Source: Coriobacteriaceae bacterium AM100-PB1-1D-6A
GTDB taxonomy: Bacteria > Actinomycetota > Coriobacteriia > Coriobacteriales > Coriobacteriaceae
Length of the DNA: 64,000 bases
Reading direction: 5' to 3'
Assembly (NCBI GenBank): GCA_027660625.1
Contig: JAQDNC010000002.1
Span: forward strand, 197,981 to 261,980
The notes under the pieces were generated by a model. That model saw nothing but the letters and a program-made list of their open reading frames with translations, did no database searches and was not told the origin of the DNA. The position numbers were made by a program, and so were the translations under genes. Of the stretch, positions 51,390 through 59,422 are shown one piece after another (within the stretch, counting starts at the first letter, position 1; each line of letters begins with the position of its first letter).

Positions 51390-52028
51390 ATATTCTCCAC
51401 AATTGTCTAATAGCCTTGCACTGGGTGACGGGATCGTCAACCTCGCCCGATAAACCTTACGCCCACATCTAGCTGCATCCCAAAAGCTGCCCAACAATCT
51501 GCCTCAAAATGCGTTGACTCTGTAGCCAGGCGTGTCTATTGCGCAATGAGCATCTTAGCAATGTGACGCCCACGCCAACACTCGCAAAAAGTTGTGCAAT
51601 TACCTTCCCGGTTTTGTACAAAGTTTGTTAGCCAAACATAATAGTTTGAGCAATTCACGCTGCCAGTAATACAACTCAGGCATTGTTCACCAACCCACAC
51701 CCCCCATAAACCTGCGGCGATGTGTGCAAGACGGCGCAATATCCCCCATGACCACGGTAAATAAACAATATGTTGCTCAACACACCCCAAAACGTATGAG
51801 TCGCCTGCTGTGCTAGGATACTTAACGTTACATGGGTTCAACTGTGCTCACGGCTCCAGCTAGCCGCAAAGCGCAGGGTCGATCAGCATCCGGCCGTAAC
51901 GGCGGTGCCAGAAAAACCACGAGCTCCAATAGCGTCGTCATGCGTATCGCATCGAATGTATCTGTTCTTGTCTATGTGCAGTCTGTTCTCTTGAATCGAT
52001 ATTTCATGACAAAGCGCAGCAGTCCTTC
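51390..52028. other. Non-coding accessory stretch
   Basis: About 640 bases of mixed, lower-GC sequence without a supported gene. Short open frames exist on both strands (for example 51536-51841 - and 51832-52065 +) but lack ribosome sites and recognisable protein sequence. It probably contains the promoter and first part of the leader of the polysaccharide operon. A weak TAGGAT (51814-51819) is the only -10-like hexamer noted. Confidence 0.45.
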
Positions 52029-52116
52029 AGCTGTTTGCGTGCGGTCTAGTTTTGTACCCGCTTGACTGGATCGCACGCAGCCAGCTGGGGACGTGGTCAT
52101 TTTGCGATACACGTCC
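52029..52116 (+). ncRNA. Two tandem hairpins in the leader of the LoaP-polysaccharide operon
   Basis: Hairpin 1 (52029-52087): CAGCTG pairs with CAGCTG and TGCGTGCG with CGCACGCA, giving 14 bp with a small internal loop. Hairpin 2 (52089-52116): GGACGTG / CACGTCC. Neither has a T tract, so they are not simple terminators. A third weak stem CTTCGC/GCGAAG is at 52209-52234. LoaP proteins act on RNA hairpins in operon leaders, so this is a candidate target. Confidence 0.5.
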
Positions 52117-52285
52117 GCGTCTCTAGCAACTGCACTTAAACATACCGTTCACGGTGGGGCAGAGCCACGTGCTTGTCTAACTGGGCTCAGGGTTTGAATA
52201 TGGAGCGCCTTCGCGCACAAGCGCCCTGGCGAAGCCATACCCAAATCCCGTGAGCCACACGTAAGACAGCAAGGGGGTGGTGCTC

Positions 52286-52831
52286 GTGTGGTATGTGATC
52301 CAGGTCATTAACGGTCGCGAAGACGTAATGCGCGAGCGCATCGAGCGCATGGTGCCGGCTGGTGCTATGCAGGAGCTCTTTTATCCCCAATTTCAAACCG
52401 AGATTAAGGTACACGGCGAATGGTTCGATACGGCCAAGCCGCTCTTTCCCGGATATCTTATCTGCGATACGGCAGATCCCCGCACCGTGCAACAGTATTT
52501 GCTGCGCATGGACGACTTTGCCCGGGTGCTATCTCAGGACGGTCAGTTTGTGCCGCTGGCAAAAGAAGAGGTCCAGCTTATTGGCGGCTTTACGCATGCG
52601 GGAGACCGCGTAGTGCCCATGAGCGAGGCCCTAAAAGACGGCGACCAGGTCGTAGTGACGGCAGGTCCGCTGCTGGGCCACGAAGGCCTTATCAAAACCA
52701 TTAACAGACGCAAGAGCACTGCTTATTTAGAGCTCGACCTATGCGGCCGACGCGTAACTACGCACGTTGGCCTTGCCGTGCTTTCAGCCGAGCAGCGCGT
52801 GATGCGAAACCTTAAAAAGGCGATCGCCTAA
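52286..52831 (+). CDS. loaP: LoaP-type NusG paralogue, transcription antiterminator
   Basis: A 181-residue NusG-like protein. The N-terminal NGN domain begins MWYVIQVINGREDVMRERIER and contains PLFPGYLICDT. A C-terminal KOW domain follows (GDQVVVTAGPLLGHEGLIKTINRRK). It is specialised rather than housekeeping NusG because it stands alone before a long polysaccharide cluster, as LoaP and RfaH-type genes do. The start is taken as GTG 52286, 8 bases after AAGGGGG; GTGs at 52277 and 52280 are alternatives. It probably helps RNA polymerase read through the following cluster of more than 11 kb. Confidence 0.88.
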   Translation: MWYVIQVINGREDVMRERIERMVPAGAMQELFYPQFQTEIKVHGEWFDTAKPLFPGYLICDTADPRTVQQYLLRMDDFARVLSQDGQFVPLAKEEVQLIGGFTHAGDRVVPMSEALKDGDQVVVTAGPLLGHEGLIKTINRRKSTAYLELDLCGRRVTTHVGLAVLSAEQRVMRNLKKAIA

Positions 52832-52841
52832 CTACGGGCGA

Positions 52842-53774
52842 ATGTTTAACGGGACAGGGAGGATCCCCGAGGTCGGGGACGTAGGTTTGAAGGAACAGTT
52901 GACAAGCAAATCCGATAATTCAGCAGCGTTACATACCTCGTTGCATGCGCTTGAGAAGCCATATTGTCGCGCTTCTCCAGCAAAGGGACGTATAACCATA
53001 CAGGACGATATCATTACCACGTCCGCTCAACCTGACGTGCACGTGGACATCTGTGAAGATGGTCGTGAAGGAGCTGCGACGTTCATACGGTCACAGTCCA
53101 TCCCCGCACCAGGCACCCCCGAGTTTGCAGATCTCTGCCGCTCCTTAGACAACCGTCCCGTGTCGTACCGCGCCCTTAAGCGCATTTTCGACATCATTTT
53201 CAGCGGTTTGGTGTGCTTTTTGGGCCTGGTGCCATGTACTGTACTGGCAGTCGCTTTCACCCTCGACACCAAAGGCAGCCCTATCTACTCTCAGGAGCGA
53301 GTTGGAAGACTCGGCAGGCCGTTTCGCATTTATAAGTTTCGCTCAATGGTTGCGGATGCCGATGATGTGGAGAAGTATTTCACCCCAGAGCAATTGGCCA
53401 CCTGGCGGCGTGAAAGAAAAGTGGATGACGACCCACGCATTACGCGTCTGGGACGGCTCATTCGCAAGACGAGTCTCGACGAGATCCCACAGTTTCTCAA
53501 CGTGCTGTTAGGGCAGATCTCCATCGTTGGGCCGCGCGTTATCACTATCGACGAAGTGCAGAATTACGCACCCGAAGATCGTGCTGTCCTTCTCAGCGTG
53601 CCCCAGGGTATTACGGGCGCTTGGCAGTGCGGTCCGCGCAACCTTGCCACGTTTGAGAACGGCTTACGCCAAAAGATAGAGCTCGCATACGCGCGTGACG
53701 CAAATGTCAAGACCGACATTGACGTATTTTTCGAGACCTTCAAGGTGATGCTTGTTAGGAGGACCGGTAAATGA
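52842..53774 (+). CDS. Undecaprenyl-phosphate sugar phosphotransferase (initiating transferase)
   Basis: Starts polymer synthesis by placing a sugar-1-phosphate on the lipid carrier. The 310-residue protein has a non-conserved N terminus of about 110 residues, one hydrophobic segment (IIFSGLVCFLGLVPCTVLAV), and the bacterial sugar transferase core: PIYSQERVGRLGRPFRIYKF, RSMVADAD, RLGRLIRKTSLDEIPQFLNV and GPRVI. The C terminus is FFETFKVMLVRR. Only the WcaJ/WbaP-like catalytic half is present, without four-helix N-terminal membrane domain. The start (52842) has a weak ribosome site, so the N terminus is uncertain. It overlaps the next gene by 4 bases. Confidence 0.9.
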   Translation: MFNGTGRIPEVGDVGLKEQLTSKSDNSAALHTSLHALEKPYCRASPAKGRITIQDDIITTSAQPDVHVDICEDGREGAATFIRSQSIPAPGTPEFADLCRSLDNRPVSYRALKRIFDIIFSGLVCFLGLVPCTVLAVAFTLDTKGSPIYSQERVGRLGRPFRIYKFRSMVADADDVEKYFTPEQLATWRRERKVDDDPRITRLGRLIRKTSLDEIPQFLNVLLGQISIVGPRVITIDEVQNYAPEDRAVLLSVPQGITGAWQCGPRNLATFENGLRQKIELAYARDANVKTDIDVFFETFKVMLVRRTGK

Positions 53775-54571
53775 CACTAGTTACGAGTCAGCGGCATTCG
53801 GATCAAGAGACCTCGCCTCTCGTTTCAGTCATCATTCCTTGCTACAACAGCGAGGTTAACATTGCTCAGACAATTGCGAGCGTGTCGGCCCAGACTATGA
53901 GCAACTTGGAGATTATCGTTGTTGACGATTGCTCGACCGATGGTAGTGCTCGAGTTGTCCGGTCGCTTTGCGCGAGTGAGCCTCGTCTTCGGTTTTTCCA
54001 GCAAGAAATCAATCAGGGCGTAGCCAGGGCGCGCAATAAAGCTCTGAGCGAGGCGCGTGGCCGATATATCGCCTACCTCGATTCCGACGATCTTTGGAGC
54101 CCCGAAAAGTTGGAGCGCCAAATCGCCTTCATGTCCGAGAACGCTTACGGGGCGTGTTTCACGTCCTACGAGACCATCAAAGAGAACGGGGCGCATATCA
54201 ACTATGTTCATGTACCGAGCTCCATAACTTATAAGCAGTTTCTCAAGAACACGATTACCTGCAGCCACTCGCTGCTATTTGACACAAACATTGTCGATAG
54301 GTCCCTTCTTGTCATGCCCGACATAAGGCGCGGTCAGGACTTCGCGACTTGGTGTCAGGTCATGAAGGCCGGGCATACCCTCCATGGCCTCGATGAACCA
54401 CTTGCTGTTTACCGCAAGTGTGCAGGGTCACTGTCGAGTGATCCTATCAAGTCCGTGAAGCGCACTTGGAATATCTATCGAAACGTAGAGCATCTGCCGC
54501 TGCTCTACGCGGCATATTGCCAGTTCTGGCAGCTTTATCATGCAATCTTCAAGAGAATAGGAAGTAAATAA
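53771..54571 (+). CDS. Glycosyltransferase family 2
   Basis: A 266-residue inverting GT-A enzyme that adds a sugar to the growing repeat unit. It shows VSVIIPCYNSEVNIAQTIAS at the N terminus, IIVVDDCSTDGS, the metal-binding YLDSDDLWSPEKLERQ, and RRGQDFATWCQVMKAGH with the likely base Asp. No membrane segments. The ATG overlaps the previous stop (ATGA) and the gene ends one base before the dehydrogenase, so the genes are closely coupled. Donor and acceptor cannot be read. Confidence 0.9.
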   Translation: MTLVTSQRHSDQETSPLVSVIIPCYNSEVNIAQTIASVSAQTMSNLEIIVVDDCSTDGSARVVRSLCASEPRLRFFQQEINQGVARARNKALSEARGRYIAYLDSDDLWSPEKLERQIAFMSENAYGACFTSYETIKENGAHINYVHVPSSITYKQFLKNTITCSHSLLFDTNIVDRSLLVMPDIRRGQDFATWCQVMKAGHTLHGLDEPLAVYRKCAGSLSSDPIKSVKRTWNIYRNVEHLPLLYAAYCQFWQLYHAIFKRIGSK

Positions 54572-54572
54572 T

Positions 54573-55886
54573 ATGAGCATCTACCAAGATCTTCTCAATG
54601 GGAACACTAAACTTTCGCTCGTTGGTCTTGGCTACGTCGGCATGCCTATCGCCGTTGAGTTTGCCAAACACGTCAAGGTCATTGGATTCGATATCAACGA
54701 GCGTAAGATTGCCCAGTACAGAGCTGGGCTCGACCCCACTAAAGAGGTCGGCGACGATGCCGTCTCCCAGTCGTCCGTCGCGTTCACTTCAGATGCCACC
54801 GCACTCGAAGAGGCCCGTTTCCACATTGTCGCGGTGCCCACGCCGGTCAACCAAGACAAGACTCCCGATTTAACTCCCGTGATCGGTGCGTCTGAGACCC
54901 TGGGTAAGCACCTCAAGCCTGGTTCTATCGTGGTCTACGAGTCCACGGTCTACCCGGGTGTCACTGAGGACGTCTGCGTGCCTATTCTCGAGCGCGAAAG
55001 CGGCCTCACGTGTGGTATTGATTTTAAGGTCGGCTATAGCCCCGAGCGCATTAACCCTGGCGACAAAGTTCACACGCTAACTACTATTCGCAAGATTGTC
55101 TCTGGACAGGATGCCGAATCCCTCGAAGAAATTAAGAACGTCTACGACATTGTAATTGCCGCCGGTACTTACCCTGTCTCCACCATCAAGACCGCTGAGG
55201 CTGTCAAGGTCGTTGAGAACTCCCAGCGGGATATTAACATTGCGTTTATGAACGAGCTTGCCATGGTTTTTGACCGTATGGGCATTGACACATCCGAGGT
55301 CGTCGAAGGTATGAATACCAAGTGGAACGCTTTGGGCTTCAAGCCCGGCCTTGTCGGCGGCCATTGCATTGGCGTCGACCCTTACTACTTTACCTACGAG
55401 GCTGAGAAGCTTGGCTATCATAGTCAGATTATTCTTTCGGGTCGTAAGGTCAACGACGGTATGGGTGAGTTCGTAGCCGACGCGGCCATCCGCGAGATGG
55501 TCCAAGCGGGTCTGGCCCCGGCCAAAGCGAAGGTCGGTGTGCTTGGTATCACCTTCAAAGAGAATTGTCCCGATGTTCGCAATTCTAAGGTCGAAGACAT
55601 CCTCAAGCGCTTCGCGCAGTACGGTATCGAACCCTTGGTTTGCGACCCTTGGGCGGATGCGGCTGATGCTAAGCGCTCTTACGGGGTCGACCTCGTCCCG
55701 ATGGAGGAGATGCTCGACCTCGACGCGATTGTAGTTGCAGTCGCCCACGACAGATTTGTGTCCATGACGAGTGAAGACTACAAGGCTCTCTTCGCTGCCA
55801 AGGCCGACTCCGAGAAAGTTCTCGTTGACGTCAAAAGCATTCTCGACAAGGCGGATTTCTCTGGGTACCGCTACTGGAGGCTCTAG
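54573..55886 (+). CDS. Nucleotide-sugar dehydrogenase, TviB/WbpA type (UDP-HexNAc 6-dehydrogenase)
   Basis: Oxidises C6 of a UDP-sugar to the uronic acid with NAD+. The 437-residue protein has the Rossmann motif LVGLGYVGMPIAVEFAK, FHIVAVPTPV, YESTVYPGVTEDV, the central KTAEAVKVVENSQRDINIAFMNE in outline, and catalytic Cys in GGHCIGVDPYYF. The C-terminal GITFKENCPDVRNSKVEDI region is typical of the VipA/TviB branch acting on UDP-GlcNAc or UDP-GalNAc rather than UDP-glucose. A separate UDP-glucose dehydrogenase begins at 63897. Confidence 0.9.
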   Translation: MSIYQDLLNGNTKLSLVGLGYVGMPIAVEFAKHVKVIGFDINERKIAQYRAGLDPTKEVGDDAVSQSSVAFTSDATALEEARFHIVAVPTPVNQDKTPDLTPVIGASETLGKHLKPGSIVVYESTVYPGVTEDVCVPILERESGLTCGIDFKVGYSPERINPGDKVHTLTTIRKIVSGQDAESLEEIKNVYDIVIAAGTYPVSTIKTAEAVKVVENSQRDINIAFMNELAMVFDRMGIDTSEVVEGMNTKWNALGFKPGLVGGHCIGVDPYYFTYEAEKLGYHSQIILSGRKVNDGMGEFVADAAIREMVQAGLAPAKAKVGVLGITFKENCPDVRNSKVEDILKRFAQYGIEPLVCDPWADAADAKRSYGVDLVPMEEMLDLDAIVVAVAHDRFVSMTSEDYKALFAAKADSEKVLVDVKSILDKADFSGYRYWRL

Positions 55887-55915
55887 CGCATGAACTTAAA
55901 TTATTCTGTCGCGAA

Positions 55916-55977
55916 AAATCATTCTAACGAATGCGTGATCTTTCGCGAAGGATCACGTTCTTGGCTTTGAATGATTT
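55916..55977 (+). other. Nested stem-loop in the gap after the TviB-like gene
   Basis: The inner hairpin CGTGATC-TTTCGCGAAG-GATCACG (55934-55957) can form about 10 pairs. An outer stem AAATCATTC (55916-55924) pairs with GAATGATTT (55969-55977). It lies in the only sizeable gap (176 bases) early in the polysaccharide operon. It may be a pause or processing site; no clear T tract directly follows the inner stem. Confidence 0.5.
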
Positions 55978-56062
55978 CTTGCTCCTCGACCATTCTTACT
56001 ACTTTCTTGAGGGCTGTGGGCAACTAACTATTTCTTAAAATAGTCGTTAAGGGCACGATGCT

Positions 56063-57127
56063 GTGAATTCTACTTCAAAAAAAATTGGTCTCATTGGTCG
56101 TATTGATCCCGACAAAACTATGTTCGATGGCCAGACAGTCAAGACTCGCATGACTTATCGCATGCTTTGTGAGCATTATGGCGCTGAGAATGTTGTCACG
56201 GTTGACACTCTTGATTATCGCCACCGCGCCTTGGCTGTCATGGCAAACTTTGCGCGCTGCTTGGTTTCGTGTAGTGACATTGTGGTGTCGCTCGCTATCA
56301 ATGGGCGCAGGGTCTTTTTCCCGCTTCTTTTCTTCGCTTCTAGGTTCATGGGCAAACGTGTCTATCACAATCTAATTGGTGGTTCGCTCGCCAACGATCT
56401 CGATAAGTATCCAAAGTGGGTTAACTACCTCAACTCGTTCCAAGTTAACTGGGTCGAGTCGCGTGACCTAGTGGATATGCTCGCCGAAAAGGGCGTGACC
56501 AATGCCGAGTATCTACCTAACTTCAAGTACTTTGATCAGACTGCAGGTGCGTTGAAGGCCCCTATGCATGCTGCCGGCGAGCCCTTCAGCTTCTGTACTT
56601 TTAGCCGTGTGACCGAACAGAAGGGCGTGGGTGACGCTGCGCGTGCCGTTGAGTCGCTGAATGCCGAAGGGCTAGCCTGCGTCCTTGACGTCTACGGTCC
56701 CGTCGACAGTGTCTACAAGACTGATTTCGAGCACGTACTGGCAGAATGTCCTCACGTGAAGTACAAGGGTTGCGTCCCTCCTGAACAAAGTGCGCTGGCT
56801 GTGGCGCCCTATGATGCCCTGTTGTTTCCGACTAAATGGAAAACAGAGGGCATTCCAGGTACCATTATCGATGCTCTTGCGGCTGGCGTGCCCGTTATAG
56901 CTGCAAGATGGCAGTACTACGCTGAAATGTTAGAGGATAACGTCACCGGCCTAGGCTATGAGCTGGGAGATAATTCGTTCCTTGTCAGTGAGATGGCTAA
57001 ATTTATGCAGCTCGACAATCACCAACGCATGGCCATGCGCAAATCTTGCTTGTCACGATTCATGGCGTACACTCCCGAGGTCGTCAGTTCCCAGATATTT
57101 GATGAGATAGAGGGGATTCATCGGTGA
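56063..57127 (+). CDS. Glycosyltransferase, GT4-like
   Basis: A 354-residue retaining GT-B enzyme. It starts GTG 56063 (MNSTSKKIGLIGRIDPDKTMFDGQ) after an AAGGG site. The N-terminal acceptor half is variable. The C-terminal nucleotide-sugar half shows FCTFSRVTEQKGVGDAARAVE, VYGPVDS, KYKGCVPPEQ and the family motif LLFPTKWKTEGIPGTIIDALAAGVPV in outline with the catalytic glutamate pattern EGIPGTIIDAL. GC is lower than in the housekeeping genes, as usual for polysaccharide clusters. It overlaps the next gene by 4 bases. The sugar is unknown. Confidence 0.88.
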   Translation: MNSTSKKIGLIGRIDPDKTMFDGQTVKTRMTYRMLCEHYGAENVVTVDTLDYRHRALAVMANFARCLVSCSDIVVSLAINGRRVFFPLLFFASRFMGKRVYHNLIGGSLANDLDKYPKWVNYLNSFQVNWVESRDLVDMLAEKGVTNAEYLPNFKYFDQTAGALKAPMHAAGEPFSFCTFSRVTEQKGVGDAARAVESLNAEGLACVLDVYGPVDSVYKTDFEHVLAECPHVKYKGCVPPEQSALAVAPYDALLFPTKWKTEGIPGTIIDALAAGVPVIAARWQYYAEMLEDNVTGLGYELGDNSFLVSEMAKFMQLDNHQRMAMRKSCLSRFMAYTPEVVSSQIFDEIEGIHR

Positions 57128-58197
57128 AGGTTGCTTTTCTAGCTCAACACCTGAAAGCCTCTGGTGGAGCCGAGCGCGTACTGAGCGTATTCGCTAATGA
57201 GTTGTCCTCTAGGGAGGGCTTTGAGGTAAGCGTGGTTTTGATGTTTCCGCAAGGCTCGGAATACAGGTTAGATTCAAGCGTGAGGAAGGTGTACCTCTAT
57301 AATGACGATAGCCAGTACGCCGCTTCGAGTCCATTCGATCGCATTCTAAAAATTAGATATGCGCTCAAGGAATTGAAGATTGACTACGCTATCCCGTTCC
57401 TTTGGTTCATTTGTCTCTATACGTTTGCCGCTACAGTTGGTACGAACACCAAGTTAATACAGACGGTGAGAAATAATCCTGCCTTGGTTCCTGGCTCTAG
57501 CGTTATGCGTGCTGTCCGTTTAGCAACCATGAGGTTCTCTCATGGTTGCTTCGTTCAGAACACGGCTCAATTAGAGTATTTCCCCAAGAGCCTTAGAGAC
57601 AAGATGGTCGTCATTCCCAATCCCATCTCAGACGAATTCCTTGAACTCGAGGTAGATCCAACTGTTTCCGATACTGTGGTCATGGTCGGTAGGCTTGTTG
57701 AACAGAAGAATCACATCATGATGCTCAAGGCGGTTTCATTACTTCGCGATCAGGGACGAAACGTTAAAGTTCTAATCTATGGTGATGGCGACTTACGCCA
57801 GGACATTTCAAATGAAATTAAACAAGCTGAGCTATCCGATATTTGTAAGTTGATGGGCAGCACTGAAGATGTGCCGAGCGTTTTCTCAAAAGCTGGGGTT
57901 TACGTTCTTACGTCCAGATACGAAGGACAGCCAAATTCGCTTCTTGAGGCGATGGCATCCGGTCTTCCATGCATCTCCACGGACTGCCCCACAGGCCCGA
58001 GTGATTTCATTTCCGATGGGGAGAACGGATATCTTGTTTCAATCGACGACGTTCCCACGCTCGCGGAGCGAGTGGGGGAATTGCTCGCTAGCCCATCACT
58101 CCGAAGTAGGCTGGGCATTAATGCTAAAAAAAGCATATTAAATTCATGCTCCCCAAAGATGTTGACGGATCGGCTCATAGATGCTTTCATTCACTAG
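57124..58197 (+). CDS. Glycosyltransferase family 4
   Basis: A 357-residue GT-B glycosyltransferase. GTG at 57124 overlaps the previous stop (GTGA). N terminus MKVAFLAQHLKASGGAERVLSVFA is typical of GT4 enzymes; the C-terminal donor-binding half has VMVGRLVEQKNHIMMLKAV, VLIYGDGDLRQD, VPSVFSKAGVYVLTSRYEGQ and PNSLLEAMASGLPCISTDCPTGP in outline, including the EGQPNSLLEAM motif. It resembles PglH/PglJ-like or capsule GT4 proteins. It overlaps the polymerase gene by 17 bases. Donor sugar unknown. Confidence 0.9.
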   Translation: MKVAFLAQHLKASGGAERVLSVFANELSSREGFEVSVVLMFPQGSEYRLDSSVRKVYLYNDDSQYAASSPFDRILKIRYALKELKIDYAIPFLWFICLYTFAATVGTNTKLIQTVRNNPALVPGSSVMRAVRLATMRFSHGCFVQNTAQLEYFPKSLRDKMVVIPNPISDEFLELEVDPTVSDTVVMVGRLVEQKNHIMMLKAVSLLRDQGRNVKVLIYGDGDLRQDISNEIKQAELSDICKLMGSTEDVPSVFSKAGVYVLTSRYEGQPNSLLEAMASGLPCISTDCPTGPSDFISDGENGYLVSIDDVPTLAERVGELLASPSLRSRLGINAKKSILNSCSPKMLTDRLIDAFIH

Positions 58198-59422
58198 ATT
58201 TACGTTCAGCCAAACAAGAAATGTAAGAGGCCCACGCGATGGCAATTGCCTGCTAAATGCGCTGCTTGTTGCGACTTTTATCTTTGGATGCTTCTCCCCG
58301 TCACAGCTTGGCCTTATCGGGCTGGGAGCTATTTCTCGGCCATTGAGAATGGTCGGCTACATATTTGGTATTGCCTATTTGCTCATTAATGCGCGATCAA
58401 TAAAACTTGATTACCCCACTCTGGCAACGGTGCTGTTTGTGACCCTTGGACTCGTCCTTACCGCGTTGAAGGGCGACTTTTCCACTCTCTACCTTCAAAC
58501 GTTGATTTCTATGGTGCTGATTTGCCTGGTGACCCAGGTGAGCCTGAAAGGCGATTCGGTCCTTTTTGTTACTGTGGCATTCTATGTTATCGGCTTCCTT
58601 GTCATCGCCAATGCGGCATTCATCCTTATCAGCCTCCGGTCGCATCCCTCGGGCTACTACCAAAGTGGCGATCCCGATGCAATGGCGGGCGTTTGGCTCC
58701 TGGGTCACAAAAACCAGTTACGCAATTGGATTATCCCCGCCATCGCTCTTTCTCACCTCCTGGATGTGGTCCGCCACAAGGGAACCACGGTTCGTACTCT
58801 CATTGTTACGGTCATCGGCATCCTTTCGGCCTACTACTCCGACTCAGCGACTTCATTTGCTGTTCTACTTTTCTTTAGCGCTCTTCTTTTGTTCTCAATG
58901 CTGACCAATTCGAAGAAGCCCGTGCTACTCGACCCTGTTGTCGGGGGAGTCTTCACTGCCGTTGTGTTTTTCGTTTGTGTTATTCTGCGCAGGGTGCCTC
59001 TCTTAGGCTCTGTCATAGAGAACGGCTTGGGAAGGGATGCCTCTTTCACCGGTAGGACCAGTATCTGGGACGATGCGATGTCCTGGTTTTCCAATGACCC
59101 TTTTGGAACGGGGTTTTTCACGGTTTCCCACTCGAGACTGATGAACGACTCCGGCTGGGTTGTGAATCATGCCCACGATGCCTATCTGGACACCACGCTC
59201 AAGTACGGTTTTGCGGGCTTGACTATCTTTATCGCCCTAGTTGTCATGGCGATAAAGTCGTTGGCCGGGACTACGAATTGGCAAGTCAGAGTCGCTCTGA
59301 GCGCATGCCTCGTGTCGTTCCTAATCTGCGGAATCTTCGGCGAATTATTCAACAGCGGCTATTTTCTCGTTTTGTATCTATGCTGCTATTGCGACATGAT
59401 TGGACCGCAGGTCGATGATTGA
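58181..59422 (+). CDS. O-antigen ligase/polymerase-like membrane protein (Wzy-type)
   Basis: A 413-residue integral membrane protein with about 10-12 hydrophobic segments. The loop between residues about 285 and 340 carries GRTSIWDDAMSWFSNDPFGTGF and VNHAHDAYLDTTLKYGFAG, the pattern of the Wzy_C/O-antigen ligase family. It probably joins repeat units outside the membrane. The position between glycosyltransferases and the Wzx-like flippase is what a Wzx/Wzy pathway predicts. The ATG at 58181 lies 17 bases inside the preceding gene. Confidence 0.85.
   Translation: MLSFTRFTFSQTRNVRGPRDGNCLLNALLVATFIFGCFSPSQLGLIGLGAISRPLRMVGYIFGIAYLLINARSIKLDYPTLATVLFVTLGLVLTALKGDFSTLYLQTLISMVLICLVTQVSLKGDSVLFVTVAFYVIGFLVIANAAFILISLRSHPSGYYQSGDPDAMAGVWLLGHKNQLRNWIIPAIALSHLLDVVRHKGTTVRTLIVTVIGILSAYYSDSATSFAVLLFFSALLLFSMLTNSKKPVLLDPVVGGVFTAVVFFVCVILRRVPLLGSVIENGLGRDASFTGRTSIWDDAMSWFSNDPFGTGFFTVSHSRLMNDSGWVVNHAHDAYLDTTLKYGFAGLTIFIALVVMAIKSLAGTTNWQVRVALSACLVSFLICGIFGELFNSGYFLVLYLCCYCDMIGPQVDD

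Noticed and set aside
51536-51841. Possible 101-residue Cys-rich protein on the - strand
   Set aside because: No ribosome site and no recognisable motif despite the cysteines; composition matches spacer.
51890-51915. ops/JUMPstart-like GGCGGT sequence upstream of loaP
   Set aside because: Only the first six bases resemble the RfaH ops element; the pausing core does not match, and the NusG paralogue is LoaP-like rather than RfaH-like.
51832-52065. Possible 77-residue protein on the + strand before loaP
   Set aside because: No ribosome site, Ser/Arg-rich random-looking sequence; the region is better explained as operon leader.
50062-52285. Integrated element with attL/attR at tRNA-Ala
   Set aside because: No second copy of the tRNA 3' end and no integrase gene were found in the window; only composition and the RhuM-Doc gene hint at mobility.
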